IMG/VR virus record: IMGVR_UViG_3300036845_000721
Location: 1 to 64,000 of that record
Source of the DNA: a virus
Reading direction: 5' to 3' (one strand)
DNA length: 64,000 nt
Shown here: positions 25,387-32,644 of the stretch, in pieces
How positions within the stretch are numbered: the first letter of the stretch is position 1
How the letters are laid out: each line of letters begins with the position of its first letter
The notes under the pieces: model-generated
Databases searched by the model: none
What the model saw: only the letters and a program-made list of their open reading frames with translations
Told to the model about the DNA's origin: nothing
Translations under genes and position numbers: made by a program

Positions 25387-25878
25387 TCAGTGGTACAGGT
25401 GGACCGCGTTCTCCAGGGACGCCGCGCCGGAACCCGCCTCAGTGCCGGTCTCGTCCCAGACGCCGGCCACCGTGCCGCGGTGGTAGGTAGTCGGGGTGAT
25501 CACCATGTCCTCCGACCGCGCGCCCTGCGGGTCGACAGCCGGGTAGTTGGAGTCGAGAATGACGTTGTCGCCGATGCAGAGACCGTTGACCCGGAGGACC
25601 TGGTGTCCGGCCGGGAGGCCCTTGTCGACCAGGACGCCGGAGATCAGGCCGTTGTCGCCGACGTGGAGGAAGACCGGGTACGTGAACGTGCTGCCCTGGA
25701 ACGTCAGGTCCAGGACGTTGTACCCGTTCAGGTTGGCCGCGCAGGCGTGGTGCGCCGGACGCGGCGGGAAGTTGGCCGTGGCCGCGCTGGCGCCTGACGC
25801 CATGGCGAGCGAGCCGATTGCCAGACCGCCAGCGGCCAGGGTTCCGATACCGGCGAGAAACTTGGTGCGGAATTGCAT
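25387..25878 (-). CDS. Secreted protein in its own transcription unit
   Basis: 163 residues from ATG 25878, with ACAGGAGATCAC upstream. QFRTKFLAGIGTLAAGGLAI to ASGASAATA is a Sec signal peptide. The mature domain of about 130 residues is beta-rich with two cysteines (HHACAANLNG and VNGLCIGDN) that could form a disulphide. No family recognised. It has its own promoter and terminator, a layout typical of accessory (moron-like) genes. Confidence 0.78.
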   Translation of the reverse strand: MQFRTKFLAGIGTLAAGGLAIGSLAMASGASAATANFPPRPAHHACAANLNGYNVLDLTFQGSTFTYPVFLHVGDNGLISGVLVDKGLPAGHQVLRVNGLCIGDNVILDSNYPAVDPQGARSEDMVITPTTYHRGTVAGVWDETGTEAGSGAASLENAVHLYH

Positions 25879-25935
25879 GTGATCTCCTGTTTCCTGTTGC
25901 TCCCCAGCGCGGGGCCATCCTGCGCTGTCTTTTAC

Positions 25936-25958
25936 AGTCTACGATGCAGGGCGGATCG
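25936..25958 (-). promoter_or_regulatory. Promoter-like element for the secreted protein
   Basis: Minus-strand TAGACT at 25936-25941 within GTAGACTG-TAAA-AGACAGC, another copy of the shared block; no convincing -35 is visible. About 58 nt before the start codon. Confidence 0.55.
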
Positions 25959-25988
25959 AATACGCCCTCATCCCGGTGTGATCAATGT

Positions 25989-26018
25989 CACGTGCAGTTT
26001 CCCGTGAAACTGCACGTG
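25989..26018 (-). terminator. Perfect 13-bp hairpin, terminator or operator
   Basis: CACGTGCAGTTTC / GAAACTGCACGTG with a 4-nt loop, 6 nt after the stop of the papain-like gene and about 48 nt upstream of the TAGACT element. It has no T tract on either strand. It could end the upstream unit or bind a dimeric regulator. Confidence 0.6.
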
Positions 26019-26024
26019 CATGTG

Positions 26025-26465
26025 CTATCGCGGCGCCCAGAAACCGTACACGCAGCGAGTCCCGTCACGGCACGGGTCATAGAGGTCATGCACCGTGCCG
26101 TCGATAACGGCAGCGTAGTGCCGGGACAGCGCTGTGACTAGCCGGCCGCCGGGCAGCTCGCCGGCCGCCAGGTGCACGGTGCAGCCGGTGCCGATCCGCA
26201 TCAGCGGGTGCCAGGCCCAGCCCAGCTCGCCCATCAGCCTGCGCATCAGCGGGGTGTAGACGCCCTCGCGGGCCGAAGACGGCCGGCGCCCGGGAACCCG
26301 GCGCTCCAGCCGCTGGACAGACCCGTTGATCAGGCTGTACGCGTCCGCATACGACATCGGGACGGCGATCGCGATGGCGCGGCAGGCGCAGTCGCTGGTC
26401 TCGCCCCGGTACCCGGCCGCGTAACGGCCGCCGTCGTCGTGCAGCCACGGCAGCGGCGCGGTCAC
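26025..26465 (-). CDS. Papain-like cysteine peptidase-like protein
   Basis: 146 residues from GTG 26465 (overlaps the upstream TGA). TSDCACRAIAIAVPMSYADA places a nucleophile-like Cys26 before a helix; SRHYAAVIDGTVHDLYDP gives His116 followed by Asp130. This Cys/His/Asp order and the phrase AVIDGTVHD are typical of papain-like or transglutaminase-like phage proteins. The substrate is unknown. It is the last gene of the unit started by the consensus promoter at 26.9 kb. Confidence 0.62.
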   Translation of the reverse strand: MTAPLPWLHDDGGRYAAGYRGETSDCACRAIAIAVPMSYADAYSLINGSVQRLERRVPGRRPSSAREGVYTPLMRRLMGELGWAWHPLMRIGTGCTVHLAAGELPGGRLVTALSRHYAAVIDGTVHDLYDPCRDGTRCVYGFWAPR

Positions 26466-26590
26466 GGCCGGCCCCCGCGGCGGTGCCTGCGGCGGTTCTC
26501 CGGCCAGAACGCCACGGCGAGGATGATGATCATCAGCACGGCGAAAAAGGACCCGAGAATCCAGTCCCACTGCCGCTCGGTCAGGATCAT
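26462..26590 (-). CDS. Single-span membrane micro-protein (42 residues)
   Basis: ATG 26590 overlaps the upstream TGA (ATGA) and the stop overlaps the next GTG. ILTERQWDWILG precedes one membrane span (SFFAVLMIIILAVAFW) and a strongly basic tail (ENRRRHRRGGRP), giving an N-out/C-in topology. The perfect fit between two genes supports it. Could be a holin/antiholin-like or membrane-regulatory peptide; unknown. Confidence 0.65.
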   Translation of the reverse strand: MILTERQWDWILGSFFAVLMIIILAVAFWPENRRRHRRGGRP

Positions 26591-26829
26591 GCCCATGCCC
26601 TCGCCGCCTCCCGCCCGGCCGGGGTGATCTCGTAGTGCACCCGGCGGCCCAGTACGCGGCGTTCCAGCAGGCCCTTGCGGACGAGGCTGGCGGCAGTCTG
26701 GTGCAGGCCTTCCAGTGAACTGCCCGCAGGCAGCTTCCCGGCCGCGACCAGGTTGCCCGGCGTCCGGACGTACTGACCCGGCTGATTGTAGGCGGCCAGC
26801 AGCCGCCGCTCGTTCCCGGTGGTTTTCAT
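26587..26829 (-). CDS. Winged-helix regulator (MarR-like size)
   Basis: 80 residues from ATG 26829 with GATCAGGAGACCGG upstream. KTTGNERRLLAAYNQPGQYV, then ASLVRKGLLERRVLGRRVHY and EITPAGREAARAWA, the recognition helix, wing and final helix of a winged-helix DNA-binding domain. First gene of a three-gene unit behind a near-perfect promoter whose -35 lies in a palindrome, so autoregulation is likely. Confidence 0.74.
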   Translation of the reverse strand: MKTTGNERRLLAAYNQPGQYVRTPGNLVAAGKLPAGSSLEGLHQTAASLVRKGLLERRVLGRRVHYEITPAGREAARAWA

Positions 26830-26879
26830 CCGGTCTCCTGATCCTGGGTGGCTCCCGGCCCTCGGGAACCGTCTCACCC

Positions 26880-26919
26880 AGTATACATCACAATCGAACA
26901 CTTGTCAAAAACAGTGTTC
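26880..26919 (-). promoter_or_regulatory. Consensus promoter with overlapping operator
   Basis: TTGACA (26903-26908), 17-nt spacer and TATACT (26880-26885) on the minus strand, an exact or near-exact primary sigma promoter. The -35 lies inside the palindrome GAACACT-N10-AGTGTTC (26896-26902 and 26913-26919). Downstream GTATACTG-GGTG-AGACGG matches the block shared with four other leaders. Confidence 0.82.
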
Positions 26920-26938
26920 TGACCAGGGCGTTTAGGAG

Positions 26939-28195
26939 CTAGTGAGAACCGCCAGCAGAACCGGAACCAGGCTGCGGCCCGGCGCTGCCGCCCGGGCTGC
27001 CGAAGACCGCACTGCCGGGGGAGGCAGCACTGTGCCACTGCGCCAGGCCGGAGCTCACGCCGCTGCTGCCCCCGGCACCGTAGACGCCGGGCGGCGCCGA
27101 CCAGCTGCTCCCGCCGCCGCCGCCGCCCATGGCTGAGCTGCCGCCGGAGCCGCCGGACGTGTGCACCGTGTTAACGGTGCCGGTGCCGCCGCGGGCGGTC
27201 CAGCCGGCGTTGACCGGGCATTGTTCCTGATGCCGGCCGCCGGGCAGCTCGCAGTGCCGGCACGGCTGGCTGCCGCGTACCGGGTCGGGCGGGAAGCAGG
27301 CCAGCAGCGCGTCCCGGGTCTCGAACGCCCGCACGCCGTAGTCGCACGCCAGCCGGTCGCCGATCACCGCGATCCACGCCTCGGCATGGTCCGCGCAGGC
27401 CTGCGCCCCGTCCTGGGTGATGCCGGCGGGCATCAGCAGCCTCCGGCCGTCGCGCAGGGTGCGGACCTCGTGGCCGCCCAGCTGCGGGCGCCCGTCATTC
27501 CAGCCGGGCCACAGACCGCCGGTCCCGGGTGCTTCCGGCAGCAGGGTGAACGGCAGGTGAACGGCCAGGATGCGGGCCTTCTGCGCCCGGAAGCCGCGGA
27601 CGGCGAGCCGGGTCCGGCCCCACGCCTGGATCGCGCCGAATACCGGGATCGTGTTGGTGTAGCTGCCCATGCTGCGGTGCTCTGGCTGCCAGTACGCCCA
27701 GAACCCGCAGCTGCAGTTTTTCGCCGGGGCCTGATGCAGATGATGCGGATCGGACGGGAAGGTATAACCTCCCCGGCAGGCGGCAGTGTTAGCGCCCGGC
27801 TGCCAGTTGTCCTGCACGCCGTGCAGCTTCCCGTGCGGCCAGTTCTGCTCTGCCTCGCCGGGATCGGCCGTCCAGTCCGGGGCCGGCAGCGTCCACCACC
27901 GGTAGCCGGTCACCGAGCCCGGCACCACGGCCGGCTCCGGCTCCTCCGGCGTCACCGGGTAGCCGTCGATAGATGTCACGCGCTCACCGTGCCCTGTCGT
28001 GTTGCGGGCGGTCGTCCCGGCGGCCGGGATGTAGCCGCCGCTGGCGTACCGGGCCACCGCCACCGTCTCGCCCGGCGAAAGCCAGGCCGGCACCCCGCCG
28101 GACCCGTAGCGAGCCTGCAGGTACCGGGCCGCGGCCTCGTAGTTCGCTTGCTTTACCCTGGCAAGCTGCTCCGCCGCGTACTCGCCGTCGCCCAC
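26939..28195 (-). CDS. Hypothetical protein with Cys/His motif and glycine-rich tail
   Basis: 418 residues from GTG 28195. The middle contains YRWWTLPAPDW, AACRGGYTFPSDPHHLHQAP and NCSCGFWAYW, then GAIQAWGRTRLAVRGFRAQK, a pattern seen in actinophage and actinobacterial hypothetical proteins. A second cluster, CRHCELPGGRHQEQCPVN, near residue 325 looks like a zinc site. The final 90 residues are Gly/Ser-rich and disordered. Function unknown. Confidence 0.76.
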   Translation of the reverse strand: MGDGEYAAEQLARVKQANYEAAARYLQARYGSGGVPAWLSPGETVAVARYASGGYIPAAGTTARNTTGHGERVTSIDGYPVTPEEPEPAVVPGSVTGYRWWTLPAPDWTADPGEAEQNWPHGKLHGVQDNWQPGANTAACRGGYTFPSDPHHLHQAPAKNCSCGFWAYWQPEHRSMGSYTNTIPVFGAIQAWGRTRLAVRGFRAQKARILAVHLPFTLLPEAPGTGGLWPGWNDGRPQLGGHEVRTLRDGRRLLMPAGITQDGAQACADHAEAWIAVIGDRLACDYGVRAFETRDALLACFPPDPVRGSQPCRHCELPGGRHQEQCPVNAGWTARGGTGTVNTVHTSGGSGGSSAMGGGGGGSSWSAPPGVYGAGGSSGVSSGLAQWHSAASPGSAVFGSPGGSAGPQPGSGSAGGSH

Positions 28196-28204
28196 GGCCG
28201 GATT

Positions 28205-28339
28205 CTACGCCGGAACGGGCTCGCGCGCCGGAGGATAAACGGGCTCGGCCGGGGCCGGCATCTCCGCCGGGGCCTCCAGCGGCTCGAAGATGATCGTCTC
28301 CTCGTCTTCCTCGCCGATGTCACCCGCGTAAATGCTCAT
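28205..28339 (-). CDS. Small acidic protein (44 residues)
   Basis: ATG 28339 with a very strong GGAGGAGGGGC. SIYAGDIGEEDEETIIFEPL is followed by a Pro/Glu/Ala repeat tail. Short acidic proteins of this look occur in actinomycete genomes and phages upstream of variable genes; role unknown. Confidence 0.7.
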   Translation of the reverse strand: MSIYAGDIGEEDEETIIFEPLEAPAEMPAPAEPVYPPAREPVPA

Positions 28340-28353
28340 TGCCCCTCCTCCGG

Positions 28354-28998
28354 TCACGACGCCAGCGCCGGCTCGGCCGCCCGCGTCGCCTTGTTCAGCT
28401 GGTACTCGTCGTACAGGTCTTCCAGTTCCCGCAGGTAGCGGGCGCGGCCCGCGCGGTTCCAGGCCAGCTCCGGGCGGCCGATCGACAGCGCGAAATCGCG
28501 CATCTCCTGGTTGCGCTTCATCCGGGCGTCCCGGTCCTGCGCCTCTGCCGACCGGGGCAGCTGCGGGGCTCCGGGCAGCAGCCCGGCCGGGCGCACCGGC
28601 TCCCCGTACTCCGACAGCGCCGCGACGAGCGCCCGCAGGTTAGCCGGCTTCGGGCGGCGCCGGTTCGGCCCGGAGCTCTCGTTCTTGGCGATCGCGTCCC
28701 GGGTCAGGCCGCCGGACACCGGGGCGCCGCACACTGTGCACAGCCGGACAAGGCCGTGCATCTGCAATGCCGGGACCGGCTCGTGCCCGTCCGCGGGCTT
28801 GTCCCGGTGCGCGAACGGCAGCGCGTCCGGGTGCCCGTCCAGGTACAGCCGCGCGACCCGGTCGGCGAGGTCCTGCCGAGACCAGCCGTTCCGCTCGCGC
28901 CACCAGATCAGCTGATGCGGGTCGATCATGACGCCGGACGCCGGACGCCGGATAACGGGCTGGCCGCCGGGCCTCCCGTCTTCCGCCTGTGTCGTCAT
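28354..28998 (-). CDS. XRE-type regulator with a split HTH and a CxxC insert
   Basis: 214 residues from ATG 28998. HQLIWWRERNGWSRQDLADR begins a helix-turn-helix; an insert of about 55 residues with VRLCTVCGAPVSGG is followed by LTRDAIAKNESS and KPANLRALVAAL, the recognition helix and last helices of an XRE/Cro fold. The C-terminal third (EMRDFALSIGRPELAW, RARYLRELEDLYDEYQ) is helical. Its AT-rich leader has an inverted repeat, suggesting autoregulation. Candidate control protein of the block. Confidence 0.73.
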   Translation of the reverse strand: MTTQAEDGRPGGQPVIRRPASGVMIDPHQLIWWRERNGWSRQDLADRVARLYLDGHPDALPFAHRDKPADGHEPVPALQMHGLVRLCTVCGAPVSGGLTRDAIAKNESSGPNRRRPKPANLRALVAALSEYGEPVRPAGLLPGAPQLPRSAEAQDRDARMKRNQEMRDFALSIGRPELAWNRAGRARYLRELEDLYDEYQLNKATRAAEPALAS

Positions 28999-29016
28999 AT
29001 CCGTCTCCGTGAAATT

Positions 29017-29063
29017 CCTCGCTGCGATAGCACTTACTACAGCATGATACTTAACTTATGTTA
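29017..29063 (-). promoter_or_regulatory. AT-rich leader of the XRE gene with inverted repeat
   Basis: TTAAC-N4-GTTAA (29050-29063) is next to minus-strand TTAAGTATCATGCTGTAGTAAG. It is much more AT-rich than its surroundings. A likely operator and promoter, though no clear -35/-10 pair can be fixed. Confidence 0.5.
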
Positions 29064-29089
29064 ACGGCCAGTAGATCCGGGCTGTTCCC

Positions 29090-29623
29090 TCACCCGGCCG
29101 CAGCGTGCACCGGGACGTGGCCGGCGTACAGGCCGAGCAGCCGGGCCATGTCCAGCCGCGCCGCGGCGACACCGCCGTCCCGGCCCGCTGCCGCCGTTTC
29201 CTCCAGGTACGCGAGATAGCGGGGCATGGCCTCCTCATAACGGTAGTTCTGCTTCCCGGGCCGGTTGCCGGCCGTCGGGATGCCGATGCCCTCCGCCTCC
29301 GCCCACTCGCGCAGCTCCCGGTAGAAATCCCGGGTGCCGGGGATCTCGCGGCGCTTGCCCTGGCCTTTCAGCCGCTCCCGGCGCACATCGTCGCGGCTCG
29401 GCAGCTCCGGCATCTCCGGCTGCACGCCGGGCTGGTGGCCTGCCTGCAGGTACGGGTCCAGGACCGCGTCCAGCTCGCCGGCATGCTTCCTCGTCAGGTG
29501 CAGCTCGCGGACGACGCCGTTCTTGCTGATGACCACCGTCTCCCCGTCCGGGCCGATGTCGGTGTGCTCACCGCGGGCCTCGTCCAGGTTGTCGGTGAGG
29601 ACGATCTGGATCCGGACGGTCAT
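29090..29623 (-). CDS. Lsr2-like nucleoid-associated / xenogeneic silencer protein
   Basis: 177 residues from ATG 29623. The N-terminal half matches the Lsr2 oligomerisation fold: TVRIQIVLTDNLDEARGEH, then GVVRELHLTRKHAGELDAVL and a PYLQAGHQPG end. A linker follows; the C-terminal half has FYRELREWAEAEGIGIPTAG and NYRYEEAMPRYLAYLEE, in the place of the Lsr2 AT-hook-like DNA-binding domain. It is longer than host Lsr2 (about 112 residues). In actinophages such proteins silence or counter-silence AT-rich DNA; it sits next to the AT-rich leader of the XRE gene. Confidence 0.72.
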   Translation of the reverse strand: MTVRIQIVLTDNLDEARGEHTDIGPDGETVVISKNGVVRELHLTRKHAGELDAVLDPYLQAGHQPGVQPEMPELPSRDDVRRERLKGQGKRREIPGTRDFYRELREWAEAEGIGIPTAGNRPGKQNYRYEEAMPRYLAYLEETAAAGRDGGVAAARLDMARLLGLYAGHVPVHAAAG

Positions 29624-29778
29624 GACCCGTCCTCGCCGTGTACCAGGCGTACCAGGTCTTTTGCCTCCTGGCAGTTCACGATGTCACGGCGCGGCCAGTG
29701 CCAGTGGATCAGCTTCCGGCGCGGCCAGCGCGCGTAGTACACGAGGCAGATGTGCTCTCCGGGCCGGAACAGCTTCAT
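29620..29778 (-). CDS. Small basic protein (52 residues)
   Basis: ATG 29778 overlaps the upstream TGA. KLFRPGEHICLVYYARWPRR, then KLIHWHWPRRD and a helical end. Aromatic- and Arg-rich; no motif. Directly precedes the Lsr2-like gene with a 4-nt overlap. Confidence 0.65.
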   Translation of the reverse strand: MKLFRPGEHICLVYYARWPRRKLIHWHWPRRDIVNCQEAKDLVRLVHGEDGS

Positions 29779-29987
29779 GACCCGCCCCGTTCCGCGGCGT
29801 CGATCCGCTCGCACGCGTCGATGTACTGCTGCTGCTGGGGAGCCGTCAGCACGGCGAACCGCTCCGCCGCCTGGCGCTTCAGCTTCTCGTGCGCCCGGCC
29901 CGCGGCCGTCAGTGCCCGGTATGTGGCCAGTGCCGCCGCCACCGGGCCGTCCGGGACGGGGTCCCAGCCGTCGCCGTCGCCGCTCAC
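29775..29987 (-). CDS. Small helical protein, function unknown
   Basis: 70 residues from GTG 29987 (overlaps upstream TGA). AAALATYRALTAAGRAHEKL and ERFAVLTAPQQQQYIDACER form two helices. No motif. Confidence 0.66.
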   Translation of the reverse strand: MSGDGDGWDPVPDGPVAAALATYRALTAAGRAHEKLKRQAAERFAVLTAPQQQQYIDACERIDAAERGGS

Positions 29988-30595
29988 CCGTCCGTGTCCT
30001 CGTACTCGGCCGCGAACAGCTGGCGGCCCATCCGCCGGTAGATCTCGTTCAGGAAGTCGATCTTCGTCAGCCGTGATCCTTCCGGCCGCTTCTCCCATAC
30101 GTCGTCGTCGTAGGCGTAGCTGCGCATGTGCTCGCGGTCGAAGATGCCGCGGACCCCGTTGGAGGCGGGCAGCGTCTGGGACTTGCGCACCGTGCCGCAG
30201 AAACTGGACTCCCCGGGGACGGAGATCTTCCGGGTGCAGGCCTCGGTGATCAGGAAGGCGCCGTCGCGCTGCGGGGACGGCACCGCCCGGAAGCCCTTCG
30301 GCACCCGCACGCCCGGGACCAGCTCCGGCCATTTGTGCCCGTAGGCCAGGCAGACCAGCTGGGCGACCGACAGCCCGCGCAGGTAGGTCTCGATCTCGTG
30401 CGCCAGGTCGGACAGGATGTCCCGGTCCGCGTGCCCCGGCAGGTCCGCCCGCTCGATCAGCGGCACCCCCGCCGCGGTCAGCCGCTGCCGCAGGTCCCTG
30501 CGGCGATGATCCTCGTAGTCGTCTGCCGGGTCCGGTGCCGGGCCGGGCAGCCGGGTGCCCTCCCGGATCCGGTCAGCCAGTGCCGCGTTCGCCAT
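29984..30595 (-). CDS. Hypothetical protein, first gene of a unit
   Basis: 203 residues from ATG 30595 with GATCAGGAGAGCAG upstream and the promoter-like block at 30.63 kb before it. Mixed alpha/beta: ETYLRGLSVAQLVCLAYGHK, ITEACTRKISVPGESSFCGT, and YRRMGRQLFAAEYEDTDG. Two cysteines in the centre could bind metal. No family recognised. Confidence 0.72.
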   Translation of the reverse strand: MANAALADRIREGTRLPGPAPDPADDYEDHRRRDLRQRLTAAGVPLIERADLPGHADRDILSDLAHEIETYLRGLSVAQLVCLAYGHKWPELVPGVRVPKGFRAVPSPQRDGAFLITEACTRKISVPGESSFCGTVRKSQTLPASNGVRGIFDREHMRSYAYDDDVWEKRPEGSRLTKIDFLNEIYRRMGRQLFAAEYEDTDG

Positions 30596-31164
30596 CTGCT
30601 CTCCTGATCGTAGGGTGCCGTCTGTCGCAGTCTACATAACATCCTCATGACCGGCCGGATGCCGCGGAACGCCGGGTCGTTGCCCTCCGCCTCGGTCAGC
30701 AGCTCGCGCATCGGGTCGGACATCGCCATCGACACCGCGCCGTTCCCGCGGCGGGCGGTCATCGCCTCCCGGATCACCGCGCCCGCGTCCGGCAGGCTCA
30801 CCGCCTTGTGCTGCGGCAGCTCGATGATCACGATCTCGCCGCGCGGCGGCGGCCGGTGCGGGGGGCACCGGTCCTGGCCGCGGTCGGGCAGCGACCCGCA
30901 GTACACCGCGCCCGCCGGCAGCCGGTCCCGGCGCACCTCGCCCGGCTTGCGCACGTGGCTGTCGGCGAACTCATCGAGATGCCAGACCACCGACAGGCTG
31001 GCCTGGTGCAGCACGTAGCTGCCGTCCGGCTTGCGGTACAGGGTCGCCTCGAACCACCGCGGGCGCCCGCCACCGGCCGCGCTGTACCTGGTAGTGACCG
31101 GCCCGGCGATCACCTCGCCGTCGATCTCGAAGTCCGCGAACTCGTCCCTGATAACGACAGGCAT
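30478..31164 (-). CDS. Hypothetical protein overlapping the next gene by 118 nt
   Basis: 228 residues from ATG 31164 with GATCAGGAGACCG upstream. The first 175 residues look like a real protein (VIRDEFADFEIDGEVIAGPV; RYSAAGGGRPRWFEATLYRK; a C and H rich loop CGSLPDRGQDRCPPHRPPP; EIVIIELPQHKAVSLPDAGA). From about residue 178 the frame runs through the promoter and start of the next gene and becomes Arg-rich, so the natural stop appears to have been lost near 30632. Confidence 0.68.
   Translation of the reverse strand: MPVVIRDEFADFEIDGEVIAGPVTTRYSAAGGGRPRWFEATLYRKPDGSYVLHQASLSVVWHLDEFADSHVRKPGEVRRDRLPAGAVYCGSLPDRGQDRCPPHRPPPRGEIVIIELPQHKAVSLPDAGAVIREAMTARRGNGAVSMAMSDPMRELLTEAEGNDPAFRGIRPVMRMLCRLRQTAPYDQESRWRTRHWLTGSGRAPGCPARHRTRQTTTRIIAAGTCGSG
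30629..30650 (-). promoter_or_regulatory. Promoter-like element inside the end of the upstream gene
   Basis: Minus-strand TAGACT at 30629-30634 in GTAGACTG-CGAC-AGACGGC, the third type-1 copy of the shared block. About 34 nt upstream of the next start; no good -35. Confidence 0.5.
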
Positions 31165-31209
31165 AAACGGTCTCCTGATCTTTCCCGGGTAACAGCGCTC
31201 CTACCGGCG

Positions 31210-31263
31210 AGCATACGCTGCCGCCAGGGCAGACCCCGGAATGACGGCGGCCGGCGCTATGCT
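31210..31263. promoter_or_regulatory. Divergent promoter region
   Basis: Two TATGCT hexamers face apart: minus strand at 31210-31215 and plus strand at 31258-31263. They drive the leftward block and the rightward replication block. No clear -35 boxes. The 134-nt gap from 31165 to 31298 holds no gene. Confidence 0.5.
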
Positions 31264-31298
31264 GGCGGGCAAGGATCAGGAGACCGGAAGGAACCGTG

Positions 31299-31670
31299 AT
31301 GGGAACCCCGAAAACCGCCGCGCCGCCGCCCGTGCCGGTGATGCCGCCGCCCGGCAGCAGGCTGGAGCAGCTGATGGTCATGCTGCCGGACGCCGAGGCC
31401 GCGCTGGCGGAGGCGAAGCAGCAGGCCGACATGATCAAGGCCGGCATCGAGACCGAGGCCGCGCAGCTGGCCACCGCGGCGAACGGCGGCCAGATCCCGT
31501 ACGGCATCCGGATCGCCGGCGTGCTCGGGCTGCCCGCCCGGATCATGCGCTGGCACGGCAGCGACACCACCTTCGACTCTGCCCGGTTCGAGGCCGACCA
31601 CCCGGGCGTGCTGGCCGCCTACCGCAAGCCCAAGCGGCCCTACTGGAAGATGGACAAAGAGGGCGGCTGA
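31299..31670 (+). CDS. Small helical protein upstream of the nuclease
   Basis: 123 residues from ATG 31299 (GGAAGGA 7 nt upstream; GTG 31296 would add one residue). Pro-rich N-terminus, a helix LPDAEAALAEAKQQADMIKA, then GIRIAGVLGLPARIMRWHGS and YRKPKRPYWKMDKEGG. This small protein recurs before phage RecB-type nucleases in actinophages as judged by its look; a partner of the nuclease is possible. Confidence 0.7.
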   Translation: MGTPKTAAPPPVPVMPPPGSRLEQLMVMLPDAEAALAEAKQQADMIKAGIETEAAQLATAANGGQIPYGIRIAGVLGLPARIMRWHGSDTTFDSARFEADHPGVLAAYRKPKRPYWKMDKEGG

Positions 31671-31705
31671 CCCCGAATGTCAGGACCCGGCGGGAGACTG
31701 GCCTC

Positions 31706-32575
31706 ATGAGCAGCCCGATGCAGCAGTTCTTCGGCCACACCCCCGTCCCGCCCGGCGGCAGCTCGGCGTGGGCGGCCGGCTACGGCCGGGACCTGCGCGA
31801 CGTCATCGTCCGGCAGGCGCACCGCCAGCCGCGCAGCGTGCAGCGGCACCTCGGCCCGTCCGAGCTGGGCGCCGAGTGCGACCGGCAGGTCGTGTCCAAG
31901 ATGTGCGGCGAGCCGGTCACCAACCACGTCTCCGACCCGTGGCCGTCGGTCGTCGGCACCGCCGTGCACGCCTGGCTGGCGGAGAAGTTCGACAACGAGA
32001 ACCGGCTCAACGGCCGGGTCCGGTGGCTGACCGAGGAGAAGGTCATGCCGCACCCGCTGTACCCCGGCACCTCCGACGTCTACGACGTCGCCGAGCAGGC
32101 GGTGGTGGACTGGAAGATCCTCGGCCCCACGTCGCTGGCCAAGCTGCAGGCCGCGGACGGGCCGCCGCAACGGTACGTGATCCAGCTGCTGCTGTACGCC
32201 TGGGGCTGGCGCAACCACGGCTTCCCGGTCCGCCGGGTCGCCATCGCCGGGCTGCCGCGCACCGCCCCGAGCCTCGCCGAGATGTACGTCTGGGACCGGT
32301 TCCTCACCCCCGCCGACGACCAGGCGGTCATCGAGATCCTGCAGCTCACCGAGGCCCGCCGTGCCGTCGCCCGGATGGTGCTCGGCGGCCAGCTGCCGAT
32401 CAGCCAGGTCAAGCGGACACCCGGCGGCGACGAGTGCTATTTCTGCAACTTCTACCGGCCGGAAACCGCCCGGGACCCCAGCATCCCCGGCTGCCCCGGG
32501 CACAGCGCCCCCGCGTCCTGGCAGCCGCCCGCCATGCCAGCCGGGAATACCGGCGGCGCACTCGCTGTAGTCTGA
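31706..32575 (+). CDS. PD-(D/E)XK nuclease, RecB/Cas4-like
   Basis: 289 residues from ATG 31706 (GGGAGA upstream). LGPSELGAECDRQVV, then GTAVHAWLAEKF (His88), GTSDVYDV (Asp124), AVVDWK (Asp135, Lys137) and YVIQLLLYAWGW (the Q-x-x-x-Y motif) give a complete RecB/Cas4-type active site. Cys58 plus a C-terminal CYFC and PGCPGH suggest an iron-sulphur cluster as in Cas4/AddB. Likely a replication or recombination exonuclease. Operon with the small gene upstream and the replication genes downstream. Confidence 0.85.
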   Translation: MSSPMQQFFGHTPVPPGGSSAWAAGYGRDLRDVIVRQAHRQPRSVQRHLGPSELGAECDRQVVSKMCGEPVTNHVSDPWPSVVGTAVHAWLAEKFDNENRLNGRVRWLTEEKVMPHPLYPGTSDVYDVAEQAVVDWKILGPTSLAKLQAADGPPQRYVIQLLLYAWGWRNHGFPVRRVAIAGLPRTAPSLAEMYVWDRFLTPADDQAVIEILQLTEARRAVARMVLGGQLPISQVKRTPGGDECYFCNFYRPETARDPSIPGCPGHSAPASWQPPAMPAGNTGGALAVV

Positions 32576-32644
32576 TAGCGTATTAACTCCCGGGACCACC
32601 CGGAGCCACGGAAAAGGAAAACGGAACCCCGTCAGGAGCACGAC

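Noticed and set aside
25989-26018. Attachment site or origin hairpin
   Set aside because: No integrase gene, no flanking direct repeat and no tRNA; a terminator or operator explains it better.
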